The notes beneath the pieces are model-generated. The model searched no databases and was not told the DNA's origin. It saw only the letters and a list, made by a program, of their open reading frames with translations. From a virus, in the IMG/VR virus record IMGVR_UViG_3300034073_005389, positions 62,001 through 126,000 of that record: 64,000 nucleotides of DNA; one strand, written 5' to 3'. The number at the start of each line of letters is the position of its first letter. Positions within the stretch are counted from its first letter, which is position 1. The translations under genes were made by a program, and so were the position numbers. Shown here piece after piece: positions 45,490 through 54,212 of this stretch.

Positions 45490-46716
45490 TTAAATTTCTG
45501 GAAGATCTGAAGATTGAGGGATTGTTGGTTTAACTTCTTGTTTAGGCTGTTCTTGTCTTCTTGACATACGTTCATTTACTTTATTTTTAACTTCTTGACC
45601 TTTTTCTAATAATTTAATAATTCTTTCTACTGAAGCTATATATGGATCCATTAATCTAATAATATTTTCTACTGCGGAATTAAATGGTGCCCAGCCACCT
45701 TCAATTGGCAATAGATCTGTAACTGAAGATCCAAGTCCTTTGTCTTCAAAACTTCTTTTTTCTGTATCAAATATTTCTATTCTTGTTTTGCCGCCAGCTG
45801 AAGTATATGTCTTTTCAAGAGATTTTTTAATATCTTTTATATCTAATAATTTTGCAAAAATTTCTTTTGCAGCTTCATCTCTGCCTCTAATATCTTCAAC
45901 ATTTTGATTTTTAGCAGCATCAACAGGATTTGTTTTTATTTGCGCTTGATCAATATTTTCTATTAATTTTTTAAATTTTAAATAAGATTCATCTAGCTCA
46001 ACAACCTTATCTGCTAAATAATTTAATTGTTCTTTAAATTGCAAACTTGGTTTTGCAGCAAAAAAAGATTGAAGCCAGCTTGGATTTGTCAATTTATTAA
46101 GCTCATCCATTAGTGCGCTATAATTTTTTTCATATCCTTCATCAGCAGCTGGTAATTTATTGGCTACATAAGCAGCACCCACTAAAGAAGCCAGTAATCC
46201 TGATATAACTTTTGTTCTTAATTTAAGAGCTTCTTTTTTAAGAGATTTTTTAGATTCTACTTCTTGTGCAACTGATTGTAAACAATTATCTGCTAATTTT
46301 CTTAATTTTTCTTTATTTCTATTATCTAAATCATTAGCTACTCTAACCAAAGATAATAAAAATTGTTTTTCAGCATATTTGCGTTGAGTTAGTAATCCAT
46401 CTGGATTTTTATTTACAATGCGTAAATTAATATTTTGTCTTTCAATGTTGTTTTCAACTAATCCATTTAATCTATCATAAGCAGGAGAAAGTACTACAGG
46501 CTCTTTATGAGCAATTTCCATAATATTATTTTTATATTTCATATCTGGAATTGTTTCTGGTTTTACTCCATACAATGCAGCTATAGCAGAAACATCTAAA
46601 GAATCTGCTCTAGGATTGTTTTCTAATGCTTTGAAACTTTTTTCAGAATCATTTGAAATAAGTTTTCTATCTTGAGCAATTTTAACAAATTCTTCAAAAA
46701 TGTCACTGCGTCTCAT
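45490..46716 (-). CDS. Helical, probably internal head protein (408 aa)
   Basis: The protein starts RRSDIFEEFVKIAQDRKLIS, a pattern shared by several neighbouring genes (helix ending in KIA or KYAD). It is almost all helical, with one hydrophobic segment (ISGLLASLVGAAYVANKL, about residues 180-200) able to cross a membrane. The C-terminus is Gln/Pro rich. The content fits a minor virion protein, perhaps one ejected with DNA; not certain. It has TATAAGTA boxes in an inverted repeat upstream. Confidence 0.55.
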   Translation of the reverse strand: MRRSDIFEEFVKIAQDRKLISNDSEKSFKALENNPRADSLDVSAIAALYGVKPETIPDMKYKNNIMEIAHKEPVVLSPAYDRLNGLVENNIERQNINLRIVNKNPDGLLTQRKYAEKQFLLSLVRVANDLDNRNKEKLRKLADNCLQSVAQEVESKKSLKKEALKLRTKVISGLLASLVGAAYVANKLPAADEGYEKNYSALMDELNKLTNPSWLQSFFAAKPSLQFKEQLNYLADKVVELDESYLKFKKLIENIDQAQIKTNPVDAAKNQNVEDIRGRDEAAKEIFAKLLDIKDIKKSLEKTYTSAGGKTRIEIFDTEKRSFEDKGLGSSVTDLLPIEGGWAPFNSAVENIIRLMDPYIASVERIIKLLEKGQEVKNKVNERMSRRQEQPKQEVKPTIPQSSDLPEI

Positions 46717-46746
46717 AGGTTTTCCATTGTATAATTAAATTGTTAC

Positions 46747-46772
46747 TATAAGTATAGCATAATATACTTATA
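46747..46772 (-). promoter_or_regulatory. Inverted repeat with TATAAGTA boxes
   Basis: A perfect 10-base inverted repeat (TATAAGTATA and TATACTTATA around GCATAA) fills the space between the stop of the 46774 gene and the start of the 45490 gene. Each arm carries TATAAGTA, one base from the T4 late consensus. It has no T-run and little GC, so a promoter or regulator site is more likely than a terminator. Confidence 0.35.
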
Positions 46773-46773
46773 T

Positions 46774-47862
46774 TCATGCTTCTTTAGCTACATCATCAAT
46801 AAATTGATCTACTATTTCTTTTTTAGAATGATACATGCTTGGTATTAGTAATACATTACTACCTAAATTTCCCTGATTATAATTTAATATATTTTCTGCA
46901 ATAATATTAAATTTAGGAGATCTTCTTATAATAAAGTCTAAATTCTCTAATCCATTATATGTTTCTTTTGCAAATTCTACTAACAAATCTTTTATAGTAG
47001 AATCTGTAACATATATTCCTTTTATAGTCCAACTACTAGTAGAAGTATTGTATATATCTTTATCATAGTTAGGATTTAAAGGAAACTTCTTTTGAGTAGA
47101 AGTACTTGTAGCAGGAGTAGTAGATATATGCCTTTTTAAACTTTTATCTAATTCGTTTGGTTTACCCACTAATTTGCTAACTACACTACCAGCCGTTAGT
47201 AAACCAGCAGTAGTTAAAATAGTTTTAATTAACCAAGTTATTATTTTAATAACAGATCCAATAAATTTTCCTTGTTTAGGAACTAAAGCAGCCGCAGCAG
47301 CTGCTGCTGCCCCTGCCGCCCCTGCCGCCCCTGCCGGACCTGCTACTTTAATTAAACTTGTTTCATTGCGATATTGTATAAAAGCAAGCTTCATCATTCT
47401 AGCATCAAGTAAGGTAAATGATTCTGTTGCTAAAGATGAGGGATCTGATCCTGTCATAGCTTGTGTACTATCTTTTACTGCAGATGTAACTCTACTTTCA
47501 ATAGAATCCATTGAAATTTCTTTATTATCTTTAATATCTCCTATAATAGAAGATGATACTTTGTCTAATGCATTTTTAATATCAACTTTAAATACAGCAG
47601 CCCCAATAGATAAAATCCATTTTAACCATTTAAACCCCATACCATCTAAAATTTTATAGAGTGCGGCAGGTGCTAGCATAGAAATTACGCTAGTAGTTTT
47701 ATTATTAGGATCTATGTTTTGATCTACAAAATCTTTTACATATCCAATTAAAGAAGATAATAAAGCTCCTTGAGCCGATTTTTTAATCGGCTTATCTGTG
47801 ATTAATGATTCTACAATTAATCCATCCATGTAATATTTAATTTGACTGTTTCTTTTTTTCAT
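46774..47862 (-). CDS. Membrane-associated virion-type protein (362 aa)
   Basis: The start at 47862 follows AAGGTAAT and touches the stop of the 47864 gene; the longer frame to 47910 overlaps it. The protein has a helical N-terminal half with one hydrophobic stretch (PAALYKILDGMGFKWLKW), an Ala-run (PAGAAGAAGAAAAAAAA, about residue 190) and a strongly hydrophobic helix following it (VIKIITWLIKTILTTAGLLT). This fits a protein that can insert into a membrane, perhaps during DNA ejection. The function is unknown. Confidence 0.6.
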   Translation of the reverse strand: MKKRNSQIKYYMDGLIVESLITDKPIKKSAQGALLSSLIGYVKDFVDQNIDPNNKTTSVISMLAPAALYKILDGMGFKWLKWILSIGAAVFKVDIKNALDKVSSSIIGDIKDNKEISMDSIESRVTSAVKDSTQAMTGSDPSSLATESFTLLDARMMKLAFIQYRNETSLIKVAGPAGAAGAAGAAAAAAAALVPKQGKFIGSVIKIITWLIKTILTTAGLLTAGSVVSKLVGKPNELDKSLKRHISTTPATSTSTQKKFPLNPNYDKDIYNTSTSSWTIKGIYVTDSTIKDLLVEFAKETYNGLENLDFIIRRSPKFNIIAENILNYNQGNLGSNVLLIPSMYHSKKEIVDQFIDDVAKEA

Positions 47863-47863
47863 A

Positions 47864-49606
47864 TTACCTTGCTGGAGGTTTAGATTCTGCTTTCCAATTG
47901 CTAATTGCATTGGTTAATAAACTGTCGTTTGTTCTAGCAAAACTAATTTGACCCTTCATAGCATTATCTGAATCCCTATTAACAGGATCTTCAAAATATG
48001 AATTATATACTTCCATAATTCTATAAATTAAATCAGATAAATGTTTATTTAGTTTTTTCAAGGCGTAAAAGTAATTAAATAAGTTAGATTGAACATTCTT
48101 AATATCTGTCTTAAAATTATCCAAATCCACTCTTAAATTAAAGTTTTTCTTTGCAGGATCTAATAATAGTTTTTCTAAATTATTTATCGATTCTTCAATC
48201 TTAGGATTAGAATAAGCATACTCGTTTGGTAGTAATTTTTCTACTACGTCTAAAAAGTTTGCTATAGCAATTAAATCAATGGTCCCAGGTCTTAATGGTC
48301 TAGCACGAATTAATTCTGTTATACCAGCACCACCAACTCCCATAGCGCCACCAGCACCTCTACCGCCCCTTCCTCCTGCTCCTCCTGCACCACCGGGACC
48401 ACCACCGGCACCACCGGCACCACCACCGGCACCACCGGCACCACCACCGGCACCACCGGCTCCTGCTCCAGCACCACCACCACCGCCAGCACCTACTCCA
48501 ACACCAGTTTGCCCAACTGCACCTGTAGTAGTGCCTGGACCTGTAACAGAACAAGGCTTGTCATCAGCTCCCATAATCTGAGAGCCATATTGTTGAATAG
48601 ATTTTAAATATAAATCTACAATTTTATCATAATCTGGAGCTATTCTCTTATCATACATCGCTGCTTTGTTTTTTAAATAAGAAGCCCTTTTGTACAAAAT
48701 ATGTACTGCTAAGCAAGGATCCGATTTAGGAGCTAACACTGGAGAAGTTACAATCATTTTATCAGGAGTCTTATATTTAATCATCATATCCTTTAACCAA
48801 TTGAAAAAGGCTGATTGATCTGCTAAATCTTTAACAGTTAATTGTACAGGTAAACCAGTAAAAGTAGGCGCTCTCTCTAATCCATTTTCCCAAGTCTCTA
48901 TAGATAATTCTTTAGATGGGAAAGCATCTACCAATGCATCTTGATTTAAAGTAGATTTAGCCGCTTCAGGACCTGCTTTAGATGCAATTGGCTCTCCAGT
49001 TAATTTGCTGTTAATTTCTTCAATAATTGCTTTTAACATGACCTCTAGTACTTTATTACTACGAGCATCATTGTCTCTTAAATATGATAAATATCCTTTT
49101 AATGGATCTTTTAAAGCATATACATCTATTTTATTAATATCCCTACTAACAGGATCTCTGTCTTTTCTATCTCTAGGAAAACTATTAAACTCTAAAGCAC
49201 CAGCATCAATAGCCGCTTGTTTTTCATCGGCTTTCCAAGCAAAACGATTTCCTTGCCAAGTTAATTTGTTCTCTGCTGCCCATTGAATAAAATCACCTAA
49301 TGTTCTAAAATCTTGCACATTGGCAACTGGAGCAGGCTTAGTAGGATCTGTTCCTAATGGAATTCCTTTGAACTCTGGAGGTGCGTTTTTAGGATCAATT
49401 ATTCTTTGTAAATTAACTAATAATGGCTTAGCTGCACGATAAGCATTTAAATCTACAGCCGGTCCTGTAGTAGTGGTTTGAGTAAAAGATGTTACTGCAG
49501 GGGCTGCCGCAGGAGGTTGTGCTAGAGCTGATTTTTTTAATTGATCACCACCAGCTATATTGAATAATTGTTCTAATAAATTTCGATCTCTATATAAAAA
49601 AGACAT
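47864..49606 (-). CDS. Large head-module protein with Gly/Ala low-complexity run (580 aa)
   Basis: Residues ~1-340 are mixed helical with a Thr/Ala/Pro-rich N-terminus (KKSALAQPPAAAPAVTSF). Residues ~370-430 are a nearly pure Gly/Ala run (GAGAGAGGAGGGAGGAGGGA and similar) encoded by short tandem DNA repeats. The last ~145 residues are helical (FKTDIKNVQSNLFNYFYALK). The run probably makes a flexible linker. It starts with AAGGATTTAT before the ATG. Position in the head-protein run suggests a virion or assembly protein. Confidence 0.6.
   Translation of the reverse strand: MSFLYRDRNLLEQLFNIAGGDQLKKSALAQPPAAAPAVTSFTQTTTTGPAVDLNAYRAAKPLLVNLQRIIDPKNAPPEFKGIPLGTDPTKPAPVANVQDFRTLGDFIQWAAENKLTWQGNRFAWKADEKQAAIDAGALEFNSFPRDRKDRDPVSRDINKIDVYALKDPLKGYLSYLRDNDARSNKVLEVMLKAIIEEINSKLTGEPIASKAGPEAAKSTLNQDALVDAFPSKELSIETWENGLERAPTFTGLPVQLTVKDLADQSAFFNWLKDMMIKYKTPDKMIVTSPVLAPKSDPCLAVHILYKRASYLKNKAAMYDKRIAPDYDKIVDLYLKSIQQYGSQIMGADDKPCSVTGPGTTTGAVGQTGVGVGAGGGGGAGAGAGGAGGGAGGAGGGAGGAGGGPGGAGGAGGRGGRGAGGAMGVGGAGITELIRARPLRPGTIDLIAIANFLDVVEKLLPNEYAYSNPKIEESINNLEKLLLDPAKKNFNLRVDLDNFKTDIKNVQSNLFNYFYALKKLNKHLSDLIYRIMEVYNSYFEDPVNRDSDNAMKGQISFARTNDSLLTNAISNWKAESKPPAR
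48370..48490. repeat. GC-rich short tandem repeat encoding the Gly/Ala linker
   Basis: Units related to CACCACCGGCAC are repeated many times on the plus strand (codons GGT GGT GCC and GGT GCC GGT on the coding strand). It encodes the Gly/Ala run and differs sharply in composition from the AT-rich surroundings. Copy number may vary by replication slippage. Confidence 0.75.
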
Positions 49607-49614
49607 ATAAATCC

Positions 49615-50619
49615 TTAAGCATTAGGAGATACTGCATTAACGTGAGCTAAAAAGGCTTGCAATACTACATTTTGTTTTTCTTTGTTTTGAGCATCTTGTA
49701 TTGGATAGCCTAAAAATAACATTAGCTTTTCTAATTCTCCCACACTCTTTAATGCATCAATAGATACTGGAGAAAATAATTTTGGACCAGTAGGAGTGGG
49801 TAATGTTACATTTATGAGAGCTAACGCATGAGGCTTCTTTAATATATCTACTAAATCATCAGGTACTTTTCCTGGATCTACTCCGCCTGGTTTAGCAGTT
49901 AATAAAGGCTTGTCTTGCTTAATATAAGAAGCATATTCAGGAGATTGAATAATTGAATTATAGTAAGCTGAATAAAAACGATCTAATTTTTCTACCAATG
50001 GAGCAATTTTCTTAGCATGCTCAATTTTCTTTTTTTGATCATATTTAGCTATGTCATTAGTCTTAGGAATTTCATTGGCTAATTCTTGTAAATCAGATCT
50101 AGTAAAATTGTCTCTTAATTTAGAACCAAAGTCTTCAGTTACTCTTACTAATGCATCGGCTACTGCCCATACGTTTTTAACTGCATTTTGAGTGCGCCAA
50201 TCCCACATACCATCTTGCATGGCTTCTGAACTGCCTGGTCCAATTCTGCGTAATCCATCAATTACGTTGTCTAACTCAATAATGCCAGTTGGTAACTTTT
50301 GTTCTTTTTTAGTGGCTTTTACGTCAGTGGTCCATTCTTCTCCACGAATAGATGAACCAGCAGAATATTGCTCCGCTAAGAAATCATTAAAGTCTTTTCT
50401 TTTATCAGTTACATCTACGACTTCTTTAAATTTACCAGGAGCTGATGGATCTGGAACTCTTTTGGTATTGTACTTAGCCATGTTGCTAGCAAAATTCTTA
50501 ATGGCTCGCTGCATGTTGACAATATCAGGCTGTGGTGGAGCTACTGGATCTTTATCAGACAAAACATCAGCATATTTTTTAATATAGTCAACTAAATATT
50601 TATTACGATAGTTTATCAT
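49615..50619 (-). CDS. Hypothetical head-module protein (334 aa)
   Basis: The protein begins NKYLVDYIKKYADVLSDKDP, the KYAD pattern seen in other proteins of this run. A helical body follows (AKKIAPLVEKLDRFYSAYYN, then ALKSVGELEKLMLFLGYPIQ), with FTRSDLQELANEIPKT in the middle. No membrane segment or catalytic motif is visible. It lies 8 bases upstream of the Gly/Ala-linker gene. Function unknown; a minor head or internal protein is the contextual guess. Confidence 0.6.
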   Translation of the reverse strand: MINYRNKYLVDYIKKYADVLSDKDPVAPPQPDIVNMQRAIKNFASNMAKYNTKRVPDPSAPGKFKEVVDVTDKRKDFNDFLAEQYSAGSSIRGEEWTTDVKATKKEQKLPTGIIELDNVIDGLRRIGPGSSEAMQDGMWDWRTQNAVKNVWAVADALVRVTEDFGSKLRDNFTRSDLQELANEIPKTNDIAKYDQKKKIEHAKKIAPLVEKLDRFYSAYYNSIIQSPEYASYIKQDKPLLTAKPGGVDPGKVPDDLVDILKKPHALALINVTLPTPTGPKLFSPVSIDALKSVGELEKLMLFLGYPIQDAQNKEKQNVVLQAFLAHVNAVSPNA

Positions 50620-50641
50620 TTTATTTCCTATATTCTATGCC

Positions 50642-52192
50642 TTATTTAGGTGTGCTAGCGCCCGATTTTTTATTTTTTATTTCTTGATTATGTCTTAGAA
50701 CGTTAGCTTTAGATGCTTCAAAATCAGATTGAATACTTGTTATTGTAGCTGCTAAATTAGTGTTAATTTGTTTTGCCTCTTCTATAAGGTCATTAATTTC
50801 ACTTTCAGTAGATTCATCAGTTACTCTAGAAGTTATTTTTAATAATTCAGATTTTGCTTTTGCAATTTCAGAATTAATTTTTGCCATTTGCCCATTAAAA
50901 TATCCTCGCCTCATACTTTGTTTTGCAATAAAATCTTCACCCATAATATTAGGAGATTTATTAAAAGAATCAATCTCATCTTTTAATGCATTCATTCTTG
51001 AAATGTTAGACGTTAAAATATTATTTAATGCATTTTTCTTTTTAATAATTTTTCTTTTTTTAGATTCTTCTATTGCTGCAGGATTGCCTTGGACTGTGTA
51101 GCCATATAATTCTTTATCTGTAGCAACAGAAAAATCATTATTTTCAAGTTTCTCTAATCTTGCATCTTCTGCAGTTTCTTTTCTTTCCTCTTCAGCCTCT
51201 TCTCTTTCCCGTTTTTTTTCATTTCTTAAAGTTTTTCTTTCTTCTCTTTTTAATTGTCTTTCCTTTTGTCTTATTTCAGCCGCTCTATCTGCAGTTAATG
51301 GAACCTTTTTAATTGCAGTATCTGGGACTTCTCCCGTAAGCTCTACTGCCTTAATTGCATTTAATTTTTCTATTGCAGAACTAATAATTGCAACACAAGC
51401 GTCATATTCTGACTTATATTTATCCCAATCTTCAGAACTAAACCCTGAATACAATGACAAAAAACCCAGACTACTTGGTCGAGCCTCTTCTTTAGCATCC
51501 ATAACCTCCTCTTTAAGAGTATATAATGCTTCTACTGTCGGATTTGCCGAATCTACCCCCGAAACTGCTGTTTGAAGCCTTGTATGATCACTAGATCCGG
51601 TCAAGAGTGTTTTCCCTCTATCAGCTATAACGGTAGCTCTTGCTTTTGCATCTTTTGTAAATTTTATAGCCTCATTTTTTAAAGAAGCCACATACTCATT
51701 TAGATTCATCTTTATGATCTCTTCAGCAGCAAATATTCTCTTCACCGCTTGTATCGCCTCCGCCACCGATAACTTGCCAGTAGGCTCCTTGCTTAAAGTC
51801 CTCTTAATCGCTTCCTGACGCTCTGTTACCGTCATCACCTTGTGCTTGCCCTCCACATCCTTAAGCACATGACCACCTTCAGGATGAGCAAAATCAATTA
51901 AATCCTCTCCAGTCTCCTTAGATGTCTCATACAATGTCTGAGCCTTCTTATAATGTACATAATTCTTCTCAATGTCCTCTGCGTGCTTGTGCAATCCCTC
52001 TCTGCGTAATCCCGCACATAATTTAATTATGCTCTCCGATAAATTAACGCCAGGTGTTAAATCACGCCCCATCATTAAATGCTCCGCAGATTTAATAGTA
52101 GGTGATCCCTTAACTAATCCCTTGTCAATTGCGATCTTCTCCAAAGAACGAAGTACTGCTGAATCATCAAATTTGCCATGTTTAAAAGTCAT
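50642..52192 (-). CDS. Helical coiled-coil head-module protein (516 aa)
   Basis: The ATG at 52192 follows GAGGCGTGTA; a TTG twelve bases upstream is less likely. The protein is mostly helical with a long charged coiled coil near residues 300-350 (RQKERQLKREERKTLRNEKK, then REEAEEERKETAEDARLEKL) and another at the C-terminus. The N-terminus has ALRSLEKIA-type sequence (VLRSLEKIAIDKGLVKGSP) like its neighbours. A structural or scaffolding role is possible. DNA at 51700-52190 is visibly less AT-biased than the rest of the gene. Confidence 0.6.
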   Translation of the reverse strand: MTFKHGKFDDSAVLRSLEKIAIDKGLVKGSPTIKSAEHLMMGRDLTPGVNLSESIIKLCAGLRREGLHKHAEDIEKNYVHYKKAQTLYETSKETGEDLIDFAHPEGGHVLKDVEGKHKVMTVTERQEAIKRTLSKEPTGKLSVAEAIQAVKRIFAAEEIIKMNLNEYVASLKNEAIKFTKDAKARATVIADRGKTLLTGSSDHTRLQTAVSGVDSANPTVEALYTLKEEVMDAKEEARPSSLGFLSLYSGFSSEDWDKYKSEYDACVAIISSAIEKLNAIKAVELTGEVPDTAIKKVPLTADRAAEIRQKERQLKREERKTLRNEKKREREEAEEERKETAEDARLEKLENNDFSVATDKELYGYTVQGNPAAIEESKKRKIIKKKNALNNILTSNISRMNALKDEIDSFNKSPNIMGEDFIAKQSMRRGYFNGQMAKINSEIAKAKSELLKITSRVTDESTESEINDLIEEAKQINTNLAATITSIQSDFEASKANVLRHNQEIKNKKSGASTPK

Positions 52193-52262
52193 TACACGCC
52201 TCAATAAGTTAAATTATTTCTATAATATACCAAATTATAGAAAGAGTCTATTAAATAAATGT

Positions 52263-53435
52263 TTATGCAGATAATTTATTTTTATATTCTTTTCTTATCC
52301 TACATATTACTTTTCTTCCTATCCCCATCACCCTGCTCAACTCCATAATAGATCTACTATCATTTACTATCATATCCATCTGCTCTTGCGTTAAACTCGC
52401 TTTGTTGTGCGGTATCCTGCCACAACCCTTACCCTTTCTATTCTCACTTATCTTTTTCCTAGTCTCATCCGTCACCAATACCGGCTTCTTCGGTAATACC
52501 TCTAATATCCCATTTCTAAGCAATCTAGATCCATGTACGGTACAATATCTAACATTATTAACAATCTTATATTTTGCTCTTCCAGCTACCATGCAACCAT
52601 CAGCATGACAATAAATTTCTTCTGTTGCATACCTAATTGCAGCCTTCTTTTCCCAAGTAGCCTTAATCCCAGCTGCCATTTTTTCCAATTGCTCTTTAGG
52701 TATTTTTTTTCCTTTATGAGATTCTGACATCTTCTTGCGAACCTCTTCCGTATAAATAGAATCTTTATTCAAAGAAGATCTCCATTTAGAATATCTTTCC
52801 TTCTGCTCATCAGTCCATTTGTGACCCTGCGCCGGATGACCCTTTGTCATAATTTGCTTTTTAGTCGCCTCAGATAACTTTCTTTTTAATTCTTGTCGCT
52901 GCTCGTCAGATAGTGATTTCCAACGATTGCTTAAATTTTTTTTCCAAGCTTCAGATTTAGGAGCGTTATATCCTCCCAATGTAGCATTGTATCCCTTACC
53001 ATTTTGGATATAACTATCATATTTAGTAACAAATTTTGTTTCTAATTCATTGGCAGCATCTGTATTATTGCAAGAATCTATAATATCAAATTTAAAATTA
53101 TTTGCCCCATGTTTTTTTATAGCTAAATGAAATGGTAAGTCAGAATTTTCAGAACTTTTTATATGAGCCTGCCACCTAGCAATAGGATTTACAGATTGAC
53201 CAATATAAATTTTGTTGTTTATTAAACATTTTGCACGATAAATATAAATTGTTCTATCTTCTTTATTAGTATTAGATCTTTTTTCTTCTCTAATTTTTTT
53301 TGCCACATCTTTAGGACTAATTAAAATTACATCCTCTATTGCAGCAACTTCTACTGCGTTAATTTCTAATGAATTAACCTCTGCGTTTTGATTTTCTAAA
53401 TTTTTATTATCAGTTGGTTGAATTTCTTGAGTCAT
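52263..53435 (-). CDS. GIY-YIG homing endonuclease with NUMOD-type repeats
   Basis: The start chosen at 53435 follows GGAGGAAC, a strong ribosome site; earlier Met codons lack one. About residue 60 begins a GIY-YIG nuclease domain (RTIYIYRAKCLINNKIYIGQ, then ARWQAHIKSS), with Tyr and Arg catalytic residues visible. NUMOD3-like repeats follow (KNLSNRWKSLSDEQRQELKR, RKKMSESHKGKKIP, TRKKISENRKGKG), and the C-terminus has a Cys/His zinc-like segment (EIYCHADGCMVAG) plus a helix-turn-helix. It lies next to the 53476 structural gene. Confidence 0.85.
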   Translation of the reverse strand: MTQEIQPTDNKNLENQNAEVNSLEINAVEVAAIEDVILISPKDVAKKIREEKRSNTNKEDRTIYIYRAKCLINNKIYIGQSVNPIARWQAHIKSSENSDLPFHLAIKKHGANNFKFDIIDSCNNTDAANELETKFVTKYDSYIQNGKGYNATLGGYNAPKSEAWKKNLSNRWKSLSDEQRQELKRKLSEATKKQIMTKGHPAQGHKWTDEQKERYSKWRSSLNKDSIYTEEVRKKMSESHKGKKIPKEQLEKMAAGIKATWEKKAAIRYATEEIYCHADGCMVAGRAKYKIVNNVRYCTVHGSRLLRNGILEVLPKKPVLVTDETRKKISENRKGKGCGRIPHNKASLTQEQMDMIVNDSRSIMELSRVMGIGRKVICRIRKEYKNKLSA

Positions 53436-53475
53436 ATGTTCCTCCAACTTCATATATATCATCAAAATCAAAATT

Positions 53476-54165
53476 CTAAAGCCATAAAAATTCTAGAGAT
53501 ACATTGAGCGGAGAAGGTGGGGCGGTAACCATAGCTACAGCTGGGTGGATACTACTAGGTCTTCTAGTGGTTAAGAAGCCATATTCGCTGACGTACAAAT
53601 TAGCTCTAACGGGATATTGTTGATTTGTTTCGTACTGATCGGTTTGGGCGAACATTCTATTAAACCACACGGTCATTCTACCGGATCCTTGGGTACTATC
53701 ATCACCTGGGATATTGGCGACTTGGTAGGTATAGTTAACGATAGTACGGATGGCATTAGGTTTACCTGAGCCGGTGAGGTCGAAGTTAAGAGGAGTACCT
53801 GCGACGAAGGTAATTACGCCATTTACGGGGTTAAGGACAACGTTAACGGTGGAGGTAAAGCTATTGGCTATGATATTAGGTTTACGCAATTCTGCTTTAA
53901 TATCTATGGGTGTGACGAGATATCCATCTGGACCTGGGACACCGACAGCGGGAACAATAACGACTTCGTTCCAGGAGACGTTGGTGAAGGCACGAGTTTT
54001 GATATCATCGATAATACCTAAAGGTGCGGTACCATTGGAGACGGTTGCCATAACTTGATTACCGATGACGGTGAGTTCGGCTATCATGCCAGGTTGAAAT
54101 TCTGCCGAAGGGTCACAAATAAAGCTGGCTGGCAAGGCATTAGAGACTTGTACTAAGCGTAACAT
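53476..54165 (-). CDS. Conserved virion structural protein, probably head (229 aa)
   Basis: The protein is beta-rich (MIAELTVIGNQVMATVSNGT, STVNVVLNPVNGVITFVAGT, RMTVWFNRMFAQTDQYETNQ, VRANLYVSEYGFLTTRRPSS). Codon use is GC-enriched like the capsid gene, suggesting abundance. It is bracketed by a GIY-YIG gene on one side and a LAGLIDADG gene on the other, as often happens to conserved essential genes. One DGY (GPDGYLV) is present. A head decoration or vertex role is plausible, not shown. Confidence 0.6.
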   Translation of the reverse strand: MLRLVQVSNALPASFICDPSAEFQPGMIAELTVIGNQVMATVSNGTAPLGIIDDIKTRAFTNVSWNEVVIVPAVGVPGPDGYLVTPIDIKAELRKPNIIANSFTSTVNVVLNPVNGVITFVAGTPLNFDLTGSGKPNAIRTIVNYTYQVANIPGDDSTQGSGRMTVWFNRMFAQTDQYETNQQYPVRANLYVSEYGFLTTRRPSSIHPAVAMVTAPPSPLNVSLEFLWL

Positions 54166-54212
54166 TCTAGCTCCAAAAAATAATAGACGACGTTCTTGTT
54201 ATATATAAATTT

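Noticed and set aside
48279-48581. Pro-rich plus-strand frame opposite the Gly/Ala linker
   Set aside because: It is the complement of the GGT/GCC repeat; proline codons are an automatic consequence.
13411-54165. DGY repeats as a DNA-level motif such as an uptake or packaging signal
   Set aside because: All Gly codons and both Asp and Tyr codons are used and the motif is always in the coding frame, so the constraint is on protein, not DNA.
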